Shown: positions 49,089 to 57,654, numbered from the stretch's first letter. The stretch is 64,000 nt of DNA from Rahnella ecdela (GCF_019049625.1 NZ_JAFMOY010000115.1:1-64000), one strand, 5' to 3'. Notes: generated from the letters alone by a model not told the origin. Translations and numbers: made by a program.

Positions 49089-50225
49089 TTAGAAATCGTA
49101 GAAGACGGTGACCCAGGTCTGGTCCGGTTCGTTGTCGGTAGAATGCGCCAGTGTGCGTTCCACATAAACAGACAAGCCGTAACCGATGGTAGTACCAGCG
49201 CCCAGATAAACGTGGTTCGCGTGATATTCTTCGCCGCCTTTCAATTGCAGGGAATCCGCTGCTACGTAAGGCTGAATAGATTTCAGGAACGGCTTATCGA
49301 TATTAAAGGTATAACCGACGAAGCCTTCCACACCATAGCCGCTGCCTGCGAAGTAATGATCGACAGGATTTTCACGGGTGCTCGGTACAAAATCTTTGTA
49401 ATAACTGCCGGTACCGACGATGTACCAGTTATTCGGCTGCCAGGTTAACGCCGTGCCAGACAACTGCTGATGATAATCTTTTTCGTTATATTGATTATCT
49501 TTCACCGTGGCGTCCGTCAGGCTGTACGCCGCACTCCAGACTAAATCTTTGGTGAGTTTATAATCGAAACCTAAACCGCCACCATTATTACGGCGATAGT
49601 GTTGATCCTCGCCAGCCTGAATTTCATCTTCCGGCAACAGGTAGTTGGCGTATAACGTCACAGGACCAAAGTCATTGGTATATTTGATGCTGTTTTTGGG
49701 CTTATTTGCGCCATCGTAATTGCCATTAATACCGATACCTGTACCGCCAGCATGACCATCGTTATCCCATACATCGCTTTTAATCCCGACGACAGAATAA
49801 TAAATACCGTACTGGTGGCCGTAAGTTAATGTCCCGTAGCGGTCATCTTTAAAGCCTGCATATAACTGACGCTGAGTATCGCGGCGGGAACCCTCTTCGT
49901 AGTGGCCATCCATCCCCAGCAGGTGTGCCATATCTACACCCAGCTCGTAGTAGGCAATGACGGAGGTGTCTTGCGTCAGTTTATAATCACCACGGAAGCG
50001 GAAACGAGTGCCGCCATCGTGACCATTTTTATAATAACCTGGCTCGGGGCCATTATTAAAAATCCACTCCGGGCGGATACTCCCCCCAACCTGCAAACTT
50101 AATGGTGCCAGCAAAGCATTACTCTGAGGATTTTTATCTAAAACAGTAATCTCGGCTTGCGCGCTGGCCGATAACGCCGACAGCACGACGCCGCCAATGA
50201 ATATTGACGTTTTTAAATTTCTCAT
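49089..50225 (-). CDS. Outer-membrane porin (OmpC/OmpF-like, general porin superfamily)
   Basis: A 378-residue protein with a signal peptide (cleavage after ASAQA, about residue 24), alternating beta-strand pattern throughout and a C-terminal Phe (VTVFYDF) recognised by the BAM machinery. Motifs such as SRRDTQRQLYAGFKDDRYGT and TLTYGHQYGIYYSVVGIKSD resemble trimeric porins. It differs from the classical OmpC/OmpF set, so a specialised substrate is possible but cannot be named. A 520-bp AT-rich upstream region suggests heavy regulation. Confidence 0.8.
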   Translation of the reverse strand: MRNLKTSIFIGGVVLSALSASAQAEITVLDKNPQSNALLAPLSLQVGGSIRPEWIFNNGPEPGYYKNGHDGGTRFRFRGDYKLTQDTSVIAYYELGVDMAHLLGMDGHYEEGSRRDTQRQLYAGFKDDRYGTLTYGHQYGIYYSVVGIKSDVWDNDGHAGGTGIGINGNYDGANKPKNSIKYTNDFGPVTLYANYLLPEDEIQAGEDQHYRRNNGGGLGFDYKLTKDLVWSAAYSLTDATVKDNQYNEKDYHQQLSGTALTWQPNNWYIVGTGSYYKDFVPSTRENPVDHYFAGSGYGVEGFVGYTFNIDKPFLKSIQPYVAADSLQLKGGEEYHANHVYLGAGTTIGYGLSVYVERTLAHSTDNEPDQTWVTVFYDF

Positions 50226-50749
50226 TATTACCCTGTCTTTATTATTTATGTGATGTGTGTGCGGTCTTGCGCCGCGTATAAATAATTAACATAGGTCTGA
50301 CGAGGGACAAAGTGAAAATTCAGAAAGTTCCTTATAAGGAAATTATATATATGGGTCAATTTGCAGGCAACAATATTTTTATATGTAACCAGTGGAAATA
50401 TTTTGTATCTTATCGATTAAATACAAAACAACATGACAAAATTATAAGCAATGGTAAACTCCCCAGAGATCAGAATTGAAATGTTTTATAACAATTGCAT
50501 CGTAAAATAGCATCAATAAGTAAACCACACCAGCGTGACTATTACATTACGTGACAGACACGGAATATTATTATAAATAATTTGAGTTAATTAAAAATAG
50601 TCAGAATAATATATGGCAAATACTGCTATTAATTAGCCAATTTATTTCATTATCTCCCACATTCTATTCTGACGGACAATACCTCCGATCCCCATACAGA
50701 GATTTGCGAGCTGCCTTCCAGTTCTGACAACAAACCACTGTAAATAAAC
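50226..50749. other. AT-rich upstream region of the porin gene
   Basis: 524 bases with no credible gene, unusually rich in A and T. That is typical of H-NS- or OmpR-controlled porin promoters, which is inference. The ISL3-family element is inserted at its right edge. Confidence 0.4.
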
Positions 50750-50816
50750 GGGTCTTCCCCTGTTGTGGTGGCTGTTGTAGGATTTTGGTTGTTCACCGAA
50801 CAATGGGAGATCCCAC

Positions 50817-51167
50817 TTGAATAATGCTGCTGTTGTTATCAGAAATTACACTTCTGCTTTTCCTGACCCCATTTCGTTAACGAAGAATGATATTGCCGTT
50901 ATCAGCCATTGTGATCTTGAATATCCGGGATGGATATGGATAACACTCCCCTCAGGGAAAGCAGGATGGGCTCCCCAACAAATATTTTCTCCACTCAGCT
51001 CTAATGAAGTCACCTGTCTTGAAGATTACACGGCCCATGAATTATCAGTCAGCTTCAACGAGGAAATTACTGTTATCAAGTCTCTTAATGGCTGGTACTG
51101 GGCGCTCAAACACTCAGGAGAGTCTGGTTGGGTGCCAGAAGAATGTGTAAATCTTCTGAGTATCTAA
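50817..51167 (+). CDS. SH3-like domain protein inside the ISL3 element
   Basis: A 116-residue protein beginning at a TTG (50817) eight bases after GGGAGA; no nearby in-frame ATG is available. It seems to hold two tandem SH3-like repeats: one around IAVISHCDLEYPGWIWITLP and GKAGWAPQQIF, the other around YTAHELSVSFNEEITVIKSL and GESGWVPEECVNLL, both ending in a GW-P motif. No signal peptide. It lies between the left terminal repeat and the transposase, 18 bp before it, and so moves with the element. It may aid transposition or target choice; unknown. Confidence 0.75.
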   Translation: MNNAAVVIRNYTSAFPDPISLTKNDIAVISHCDLEYPGWIWITLPSGKAGWAPQQIFSPLSSNEVTCLEDYTAHELSVSFNEEITVIKSLNGWYWALKHSGESGWVPEECVNLLSI

Positions 51168-51185
51168 TCAACCTGGAGCAGTTTC

Positions 51186-52406
51186 ATGGATGAAAAATCC
51201 CTCTATGCCCATATCCTTAACCTGTCCGCACCGTGGCAAGTTCAATCGCTTTCTCTTGATGAAAAATCTGGTTCAGTGACGGTCATTGTCGGCATTGTTG
51301 AGCACACACAACTGACCTGTCCAACCTGCGGTAAATCCTGCCCCATACATGATCACCGGCGTCGTAAATGGCGTCACCTCGATACCTGTCAGTTCACCAC
51401 GCTGGTTGAGGCTGATGTCCCCCGCGTCGACTGTCCCGAGCACGGTTGCCAGACATTGCCGGTTCCCTGGGCAGGGCCAGGCAGCCGCTACACTTTGCTG
51501 TTCGAAGCCTTTGTTCTGTCATGGCTGAAAGTCAGCACCGTGGATGCTGTCAGAAAACAGCTTAAACTCAGTTGGAATGCTGTGGACGGCATCATGATGC
51601 GCGCAGTCAAACGAGGCTTAGCCCGGATAAAACAGCCTTTATCGGCCCGTCACCTCTGCGTGGATGAAGTCGGCTTTAAAAAGGGACACCAGTATGTCAC
51701 CGTTATCTCTGACAGGCAGGGACGTGCTTTGCAACTGACCGATGATCGCGGTGTAGAGAGTCTTGCGAGTTATCTGCGTAGTCTGAGAGATCATCAGCTT
51801 GATGATATAAAAACGCTGTCGATGGACATGAACATGGCCTATATCAGTGCAGCCCGCATCCATCTCCCCAACGCTGTAGATAAAATCGCCTTCGATCACT
51901 TCCATGTGGCAAAAATGTTGTGCGCCGTCGTTGATAAAACCCGCCAGGCAGAGATGAAACACATCCCATCGTCTGACAGGAAAGGCGCCCACCGGTCACG
52001 CTACCTATGGTTTTACAGCAAACAAAACCGTCTCGGCCACCGCGCTGATAGGTTAGAAGCAGCCCGCCTGGTGTTGCCCCAAACGAGCCAGTGCTGGGTA
52101 ATGAAAGAGCTTGCCCGCGATCTGTGGCACCGCCGCTATGACGATCATAGTCGTAAGCTGTGGCAGGAATGGATGGCGATGGCCAAAGACACAGGTATAC
52201 CGCTCATGGCCAGCGTTGCCCGCATGGTGGCAAAGCGCCTTTACGGCATCCTGAATGCAATGAAAAACCGGGTATCGAACGGCAATGCGGAGTCTCTGAA
52301 CAGTAAAATACGGTTGCTGAGGATCAAGTCACGGGGCTTCAGGAATAAAGAACGGTTCAAGCTGGGCGTAATGTTCCACTACGGGAAGCTGAACATGGCG
52401 TTCTGA
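51186..52406 (+). CDS. ISL3-family transposase
   Basis: A 406-residue DDE transposase. The N-terminal zinc-binding region has CPTCGKSCPIHDHRRRKWRH and CPEHGC, followed by a helix-turn-helix. The catalytic core starts with LCVDEVGFKKGHQYVTVISD (first Asp), continues with SMDMNMAYISAARIHLPNA (second Asp), and ends with NGNAESLNSKIRLLRIKSRG (Glu). All catalytic positions appear intact and the frame is full length, so the element is probably active. Confidence 0.95.
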   Translation: MDEKSLYAHILNLSAPWQVQSLSLDEKSGSVTVIVGIVEHTQLTCPTCGKSCPIHDHRRRKWRHLDTCQFTTLVEADVPRVDCPEHGCQTLPVPWAGPGSRYTLLFEAFVLSWLKVSTVDAVRKQLKLSWNAVDGIMMRAVKRGLARIKQPLSARHLCVDEVGFKKGHQYVTVISDRQGRALQLTDDRGVESLASYLRSLRDHQLDDIKTLSMDMNMAYISAARIHLPNAVDKIAFDHFHVAKMLCAVVDKTRQAEMKHIPSSDRKGAHRSRYLWFYSKQNRLGHRADRLEAARLVLPQTSQCWVMKELARDLWHRRYDDHSRKLWQEWMAMAKDTGIPLMASVARMVAKRLYGILNAMKNRVSNGNAESLNSKIRLLRIKSRGFRNKERFKLGVMFHYGKLNMAF

Positions 52407-52545
52407 GTCTCCCACCATGATCGGGGAAGACCCAAATAAACACAGGTTATTTCATTACTGCAAAAACAGGCATAGAGTTCTCTGGCAGCGGCAATCACCC
52501 CGCCAGTAAAGGGGGCCTCGACTCACTGACAATGGAATGATCTTC

Positions 52546-52881
52546 ATGACTAACACTGAAAACAGCACGGCATTCACAGCAAATTCGATAACCGTTTTTC
52601 GTTCACTGATTGAGGGATTGGATCTCAGCCACTTCGGGGAATCACAGCTTTATGACCTCAGCGCGCTGGCATCGGAGTCCGCCAGCGGACTATGCCAGGG
52701 GCTTTTGTGTTTGAGTGAAGGACTGGAGAACTGCGAGATATTACCCCCGGAAGGGATCGCACAAGTCAGCGGCTATCTGAAAGCGTCAGCGCATCTGATC
52801 CCTGTACTCTTTGAATTATGCGAACAGGCCAACAGCGGCCTGATGCGCATGAAAAAAATTACGGCATATCCGATGAACTGA
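52546..52881 (+). CDS. Small protein of unknown function
   Basis: A 111-residue protein starting MTNTENSTAFTANSITVFRS, with GGAA nine bases upstream; the open frame begins three codons earlier at a poorer site. Probably soluble and helical, with two Cys in ASESASGLCQGLLCLSEG. It shares the accessory context and the small size of the 48801 gene but no obvious sequence. The ISL3 element landed about 110 bp upstream and may have separated it from its promoter. Its 3' end overlaps the truncated esterase by 23 bp. Confidence 0.55.
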   Translation: MTNTENSTAFTANSITVFRSLIEGLDLSHFGESQLYDLSALASESASGLCQGLLCLSEGLENCEILPPEGIAQVSGYLKASAHLIPVLFELCEQANSGLMRMKKITAYPMN

Positions 52882-53416
52882 GTATTGTTGCAATATCCCG
52901 CATGACCACGCGCGCTATCTTGCAGATCCCACCGAGCTGGAAAAATCCGTGGATGACACCCTTATAGCGCTGCGCAGTACACTCAATACTCTGTTCTGTC
53001 AGCCGGGAGAACACCGCCTCGCCTTCGTCACATAACGGATCGTATTCCGCCGTGATGATATGAACCGGCGGTAATCCGGCAAAGTCATCGCGCCACAGAG
53101 GGCTGGCTTCAGGGTGCATGAAGTCAGTTTTCGGAAAATAAGCTTCAAAACCGCTGAGTAAAGTGTCGCTGTTCAGCACGTAATCCTCACCATTGCGCTT
53201 ATGGCTGTCAGATGCAGCGGTCGCGTCAATCATCGGATATATCAGAACAAGTTGTTGCGGCAACCACTGCCCGGCATTTCTTAAACGCAGAGCGGTGATA
53301 AGGGCCAGATGTTCGCCTGCGCTGTCACCCATGAGCATTATCTGATTGCGGGACGAAGGTCGGCCAGCAGCGATGAAGTCGCTAACAAGCTCAGCAATTG
53401 CGGGTACCAGTGCCAT
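52859..53416 (-). pseudogene. 5'-truncated alpha/beta hydrolase (acetyl-esterase type)
   Basis: 185 residues matching the C-terminal two thirds of the hormone-sensitive-lipase-like esterases. The nucleophile elbow GDSAG and the later Asp (AEYDPLCDEG) and His (GVIHGFFQL) of the triad are visible. The N-terminal cap and the HGGG oxyanion motif expected about 70 residues earlier are absent. The elbow reads GDSAGEHLAL where the family has GDSAGGNLA. Probably an inactive remnant. Confidence 0.65.
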
Positions 53417-53521
53417 GATGATTTCTCCCTGAGGGTGGTAGTTAATGCATCAGTTTAATTGGCGCGAAAGGGGTGAAAAGGGCAAAGGAAGGCAAGATTG
53501 GCTGAATTTTATCCATAAAAA

Positions 53522-53541
53522 AAGCCACCCGTGGGTGACTT
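53522..53541 (-). terminator. Terminator of a lost or displaced tRNA gene
   Basis: AAGCCACCC (53522-53530) and GGGTGACTT (53533-53541) form an imperfect stem. On the minus strand it is followed by seven T residues. It lies 15 bp past a tRNA 3'-end remnant, the usual place of a tRNA gene terminator. Confidence 0.7.
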
Positions 53542-53556
53542 AATTTTCATACTAAT

Positions 53557-53579
53557 GGTGCGAAGGCCGGACTCGCACA
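53557..53579 (-). other. tRNA-Leu 3'-end remnant, likely att site of a genomic island
   Basis: On the minus strand, CGAGTCCGGCCTTCGCACCA is the T-arm and acceptor end of a leuX-like tRNA with encoded CCA. The rest of the tRNA is absent upstream (higher coordinates), while a terminator follows at the natural distance. This is the pattern of a distal attachment site left by integration into a tRNA gene, with the whole tRNA and integrase expected at the far end, beyond the window. Confidence 0.65.
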
Positions 53580-54005
53580 TGACAGGCAACTTACTGATAT
53601 CAATGTTATTTATTTTTATCACTTAGAACTTGTACCCGCACTTGTACCCACAAACAGAAATCCGTACAAAAATCAGACACCGCGAGTAGGTACAAAATAA
53701 CATAAGTACAACACCAATATAGTGGTCAAGACAAGAACAAAGCAGGTAAGAACGTTTTCTTCAGAGGCACCAAAGGCTTGGTCTCGATATCGACCTGCTA
53801 ATAATTTTCTAGGGGCGCACAGATATGATTATCAAATGTCAAAAGAGTCACAGGAATCGTAAAGTAATCTGTCTTATCGAATGCCTCTTAACTAATCCGC
53901 CTGTATGAAAACCATATATGTCTCAAAGCATGAAGCGGACATTGGCACTTCAAAAACAATATTGGTTCGTTATGTCATACACCAAAACATATGGTTATTC
54001 GATTC

Positions 54006-54632
54006 TTACCTCGCGCTTGCTCCATATGATTTCCATCTCGCATTTTCAGTCAACGTTGATCTCACAATAGGGATGCTCTTACATCCATCTATCATTTTTA
54101 GAAGTTTCACAACATCCTCCCTCAAGCTAGGATGCATCCACGGGCTAAGGGTTATTCTTGTAATTGAAGCAATATCAATAGGAACATCTAGGAAACCTAC
54201 TTTATCGGACTCTGACTCCCATAATGCTCTGAACTCTTTCTCATGCTTATAAGGTATTCGTTTAACAAATGGTAATTGAGCGATTGTTGGGCGATTTTCA
54301 CGTAGTTCTTTCAATGCGAGGTAGTTTACCTCTTTAAATTTAACTCCTTTGGCCCTAGCGAAAGCTGTTTCTAGTTGTTCAGGATTGAAGTTAATACATG
54401 CTCCAGATGCTCCAGATGAAAACACCCGCCAATGATGGTATGTCTCTGATTCCTTTGTGAAGCATAAGGCAAGCACTGACTGTAATTCCTTCTTCTCCTT
54501 ATAAGTCGCAAGAAAGTAAGAGTCATTCTTATCGTCCCAAAAAGAAGGATCGAGAAGAGTCAGAGTTCTGTTTGTCAAAATATGTATTAGTGCCGGAAGA
54601 TCCGTATAACGTCTATAGCTTACCTTAGTCAT
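54006..54632 (-). CDS. DUF2971 family protein
   Basis: A 208-residue soluble protein beginning MTKVSYRRYTDLPALIHILT. I use the second of two adjacent ATGs because it is five bases from GGAG. Family hallmarks: an N-terminal YR..D.. region, LLDPSFWDDKNDSYFL, LCFTKESETYHHWRVFSSG with the W-x-x-F/Y block, and RIPYKHEKEFRALWE. DUF2971 is of unknown function and common in mobile and defence contexts. It lies just inside the island end, 304 bp downstream of the TIR gene. Codon use is more AT-rich than the core chromosome. Confidence 0.75.
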   Translation of the reverse strand: MTKVSYRRYTDLPALIHILTNRTLTLLDPSFWDDKNDSYFLATYKEKKELQSVLALCFTKESETYHHWRVFSSGASGACINFNPEQLETAFARAKGVKFKEVNYLALKELRENRPTIAQLPFVKRIPYKHEKEFRALWESESDKVGFLDVPIDIASITRITLSPWMHPSLREDVVKLLKMIDGCKSIPIVRSTLTENARWKSYGASAR

Positions 54633-54935
54633 CATTGCTCCTTTCTACCAAAGATACCAAGACACAAAGTTTATCAAACTGAAGTGTTCTATTTCTAATT
54701 CCAAAGATTTTAAATTTCATCACTCCCTTTTTTCATCATCAACGTTTCGTCTCTGAGGCTTACAATTAAATCGGCAACGTTTGACTCACAGCTCTATACG
54801 GTTCGCAGTCACAGCTACGGGCTATTAACGATGAAGGTGTCTGGCCTGCCAACGACAGGCCAGAATCACCAAAGGGTTAGATCGAATTTTTACAAACAAC
54901 ACTAACTGAATTAAGAAACTGTGTTAGCCACTGCG
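54633..54935. other. Intergenic region between the DUF2971 and TIR genes
   Basis: Contains a 9-bp inverted repeat, TCTGGCCTG (54840-54848) and CAGGCCAGA (54856-54864), that may end the TIR transcript, though no T-run follows. The AT-rich part near 54660-54740 probably carries the DUF2971 promoter. No gene seen. Confidence 0.4.
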
Positions 54936-55619
54936 CTAAAGACTTACCAACTCCGCGATTTTAGTCGCGACAACTTTCATTGAATCTTCTCCTGTATCCA
55001 AGCCGCTTCGTGATGCAAGCAAGGGGCTGATATTGCGGAGAGCTTGATACGTTGTGTTATGTACAATTGGAACTAGTTGATTACCCGCCAGAAGTGCCGA
55101 AAGCTCCTTGTCAGCAACACCCTCCTTGGGGAGACGGCTCAATAACGCTGGCGTCACCAATACCAACCCGATTCTCGAATTTGCTAATCCCTTGTCGATA
55201 GCCCGCATCATAGGAACTCCAAGACCGAGGTCCTTCTCGCTGAACCAGACTTTGACACCAGCAGCCACGAGTAAATCGTGCAGCTCTTTGGCTACGCCCT
55301 GTCGGTCATCCCACGCGTGGCAAAGGAAGACATCACGGAGATCTGGTTGCTCCACTGCACGTGTTTCAATAGTTTGTCGGATTGGCGTGAGTGACTGCAC
55401 TTGGGCTGATGTATACGACACGGATGAACTTGATTTCGACCAGCGGGGTCTTGGGCTGCTGGAACTGGCACCGCCGCCACTATTTCCCCCACTACTGCCC
55501 GACGAAGAGTAGGAGGGACCGTAAGAACCATAACTTCTACTGCGATAACGACATGCAGGACATGCTGCAGCCGCTGCCGCTGAGGTATGTCCGCGCACTG
55601 GTGCTGTGCATCTAGTCAT
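54936..55619 (-). CDS. TIR-domain protein with N-terminal Cys motif (putative NAD-cleaving defence effector)
   Basis: 227 residues. The N-terminus has CTAPVRGH and CPACR (Cys 4, 20, 23, His 11), a likely zinc-binding knuckle. A Ser/Gly-rich flexible linker follows (about 28-70). The C-terminal TIR domain (about 94-225) has RDVFLCHAWDD, the BB-loop segment VWFSEKDLGLGVPM and a candidate catalytic Glu in DKELSALL (about 172). Many bacterial TIR proteins deplete NAD on phage sensing; that role here is inference. Located in the island next to DUF2971 and upstream of the CP4-like module. Confidence 0.8.
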   Translation of the reverse strand: MTRCTAPVRGHTSAAAAAACPACRYRSRSYGSYGPSYSSSGSSGGNSGGGASSSSPRPRWSKSSSSVSYTSAQVQSLTPIRQTIETRAVEQPDLRDVFLCHAWDDRQGVAKELHDLLVAAGVKVWFSEKDLGLGVPMMRAIDKGLANSRIGLVLVTPALLSRLPKEGVADKELSALLAGNQLVPIVHNTTYQALRNISPLLASRSGLDTGEDSMKVVATKIAELVSL

Positions 55620-55881
55620 ATCGTAATTCTCCCATTAGTAATTTTTTTTCCAATTAGAGGTTGCCCTTGAACGCAAATTTTATGGGATATTAATCCTATA
55701 AAAAGTGAGCCCTCCCTTCTTTATTGATTTCATTGTCTTAATTAAATGTCTCACTCCAGTAGTGAAGAGAGGAACCGTCGCTAAATGCAAGCACGCCAAC
55801 CGGTAATGGCAAGCGCATTATGCGATGAATAAAAAGGGTGGAAAGTACAGAGGTAAAAATCAGGAATGAGACTCGAAGAAT

Positions 55882-56202
55882 TTAAGTATTCATTAATCCG
55901 GTAGCTCGCCTTGCTCTGAGAATATCGGTAGCGGTCAGAAATGGTGTCTGCTCCTGCCACGTAAACCCTTTGCGGTCAGTGCGTACCAGCTCATAGCGTT
56001 CCACCAGAAAATTCACTGCATCAGCAAGCGTTATTCCCGCTTCGATATGCTCCTGAATGGCCGCGTCGTCATGAAATGGCGTATCGTTAAGCGTCAGGCC
56101 GTAATGGTGTTCCAGCAGATACGTTAAAAGTTGCTGCCAGACCTGCACGGGCGACAGGCGTGACGAAACCGGCACCGTGGCCGATACAGTTGAGATTTGC
56201 AT
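55882..56202 (-). CDS. cbtA: Type IV toxin CbtA (YeeV/YkfI family)
   Basis: A 106-residue protein of the CbtA family, which blocks FtsZ and MreB polymerisation. Family sequence seen: [51 protein letters not shown] and [12 protein letters not shown]. Length and position directly downstream of the antitoxin gene fit the E. coli CP4 prophage pairs. It is last in the minus-strand run of the CP4-like module. Confidence 0.9.
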   Translation of the reverse strand: MQISTVSATVPVSSRLSPVQVWQQLLTYLLEHHYGLTLNDTPFHDDAAIQEHIEAGITLADAVNFLVERYELVRTDRKGFTWQEQTPFLTATDILRARRATGLMNT

Positions 56203-56269
56203 GTGTTGAGTCTCTTAAATAAAGGAACGGAAGATTTGAAGGCTTACAAAACTGAGATGATGCTGAAGG

Positions 56270-56605
56270 TTAGTCTTTAACCTGATTTGAGGGATAAATG
56301 GCGATATACACATACCCATGACTTCCCAGCGTATCTGCTTCACAAGTCAGCTCGTTACGGTACAGCGTAACGCAGTGCGCGTACCGGGGATTCAGCTCAC
56401 CTGAGAGCAGCATCAGCTCTAGGTGTGCGACAAAATGCGGGAAGGCTTCATCCAGTTGTAGGGTCTGCACCTCACTGAATGAGCCGGTGAATCCTGCCCG
56501 GTCAGCCAGAAAATGCAGGCGATGACCTTCCTGCACCAGTCGGGCTCCGAAACACGGTGTGATATCTCGTTTAAGACCCCAGGTTTGTGTAACGTCTTTA
56601 TTCAT
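56270..56605 (-). CDS. cbeA: Type IV antitoxin CbeA (YeeU/YafW family)
   Basis: A 111-residue protein with WGLKRDITPCFGARLVQEGH, HFLADRAGFTGSF and FPHFVAHLELMLLSGELNPR, typical of CbeA. Known role: stabilises FtsZ and MreB filaments and so counters CbtA without binding it. Located 67 bp upstream of cbtA and 14 bp downstream of the RadC-like gene, in the same order as E. coli yeeS-yeeU-yeeV. Confidence 0.92.
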   Translation of the reverse strand: MNKDVTQTWGLKRDITPCFGARLVQEGHRLHFLADRAGFTGSFSEVQTLQLDEAFPHFVAHLELMLLSGELNPRYAHCVTLYRNELTCEADTLGSHGYVYIAIYPSNQVKD

Positions 56606-56619
56606 AATTTTATTCCTGT

Positions 56620-57099
56620 TTAAAGAAGGCCATGTTCGGCAAAAGAGAAAATCTGTCTGCCACCTACAATCAGGTGGTCAGGCACTCGAACTTCCACCAG
56701 CATCAGCGCCTGCACCAGTCGCTGGGTAATAGCCTTGTCTGCCTGACTTGGTGCAACCTCCCCGGAAGGGTGGTTATGGGCAAATATCACTGCTGCCGCG
56801 TTAAAGTACAGGGCGCGTTTCACCACTTCCCGGGGATGAACTTCAGTGTGATTGAGGGTGCCGGTGAACAGTGTTTCGTGGGCAAGCAGCTGGTTCTGGT
56901 TATTGAGGTACAGCACGACAAATTCTTCACGCTCAAGGGTTCCCATCTTGAGCCTGAGCCAGTCGCGAGCGGCCTGTGTGGAGGTGAATGCCACACCCGG
57001 TTCGCGCAGATGGTGGTCAAGCAGACTCAGGGCGCGTTTGATGGTGCGCAGTGCCTGTAACGGCAGTTCCGGCGTAAACAGGGCTAGTTGTTTCTCCAT
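56620..57099 (-). CDS. RadC-like JAB-domain protein (YeeS/YkfG family)
   Basis: A 159-residue MPN/JAB-domain protein. The metal motif is present as EVHPREVVKRALYFNAAAVI and FAHNHPSGEVAPSQAD (His-x-His and Asp). The short form lacks the helix-hairpin-helix part of full RadC and is typical of prophage copies. Function unproven despite the RadC name. It lies between the antirestriction gene and cbeA, 11 and 14 bp apart, so these are co-transcribed. Confidence 0.9.
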   Translation of the reverse strand: MEKQLALFTPELPLQALRTIKRALSLLDHHLREPGVAFTSTQAARDWLRLKMGTLEREEFVVLYLNNQNQLLAHETLFTGTLNHTEVHPREVVKRALYFNAAAVIFAHNHPSGEVAPSQADKAITQRLVQALMLVEVRVPDHLIVGGRQIFSFAEHGLL

Positions 57100-57110
57100 G
57101 GAAAAATTCC

Positions 57111-57569
57111 TTAATCAATGATGGCGAGAATTGCGCGGGATTCGGGGTGGTTAAGGGAATAGTCGCGCAGACGGTAATAGTGCTCCGTCATGGCATCGCA
57201 TTCGGTGCGACAGGCGTGATGGCTGTATTCGATCAGGCAGACAGCAATGCCTGCGGCTTCCGCGCTCATTTCCGCACCATTGCAGTTCATGCCGTTGAAA
57301 AGATGCCATTTATCGTCACTGTCAGCATCAGGGGCCATAAACGCTCCACCATTGCTGAGCTTGTAAAATGACCAGATACCACCGCTATACTCATCACAGA
57401 GGCGGTCCATCCAGGCGAAAATACGCGGTTCCAGCGTTATCCACTGCGGGATAGCCCCAAAGTATAGTGGCCAGAAATCGAGACGCTGTTCGTCGGGTAC
57501 TGGCGTTGCAGTAAGGTCAAATTGAGGTTTATTAGCGGGCATCAATTCGCGTTGAGTTAGTGTCATCAT
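57111..57569 (-). CDS. Antirestriction protein of the ArdB/KlcA family (YafX-like)
   Basis: 152 residues with RLDFWPLYFGAIPQWITLEP, MDRLCDEYSGGIWSFYKLSN and GGAFMAP, the core of the ArdB/KlcA/YafX family. Members relieve type I restriction of incoming DNA, which suits a mobile island. The family is not a DNA mimic like ArdA. Next gene downstream is the RadC-like one. Confidence 0.9.
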   Translation of the reverse strand: MMTLTQRELMPANKPQFDLTATPVPDEQRLDFWPLYFGAIPQWITLEPRIFAWMDRLCDEYSGGIWSFYKLSNGGAFMAPDADSDDKWHLFNGMNCNGAEMSAEAAGIAVCLIEYSHHACRTECDAMTEHYYRLRDYSLNHPESRAILAIID

Positions 57570-57654
57570 GGATATTCTCCGTCAATAAAAACGCCAGCGA
57601 CGATTGCTGGCGTATGGGAAATAAAGGACATGCAGGGATGATGAATGGGTGTGG

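Larger units (their letters stand above)
50750..52433 (+). mobile_element. Complete ISL3-family insertion sequence with a passenger gene
   Basis: Terminal repeats begin GGGTCTTCCCC at both ends (50750-50760, and inverted at 52423-52433), with further partial identity inward (TGGTGG). The 1684-bp element is flanked by perfect 8-bp duplications. It encodes the transposase (51186-52406) and, upstream, an SH3-like passenger protein (50817-51167). The intact repeats and duplication mean recent insertion. Confidence 0.93.
50742..52441. repeat. 8-bp target-site duplication of the ISL3-family element
   Basis: AAATAAAC occurs at 50742-50749 immediately left of the element and again at 52434-52441 immediately right. 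The 8-bp length is that expected for ISL3-family transposition. Confidence 0.93.
53417..54005. other. Gene-free att-site region with repeated GTAC-containing boxes
   Basis: 589 bases with no credible gene, holding the terminator and tRNA remnant. To their right is a series of TTGTAC-type boxes: direct TTGTACCC at 53630-53637 and 53642-53649, and inverted GTACAA at 53664-53669, 53690-53695 and 53706-53711. These look like integrase arm-type sites. Confidence 0.5.

Noticed and set aside
53905-54252. Plus-strand frame opposite the DUF2971 gene
   Set aside because: No ribosome site and no family; the minus-strand frame has clear DUF2971 features.
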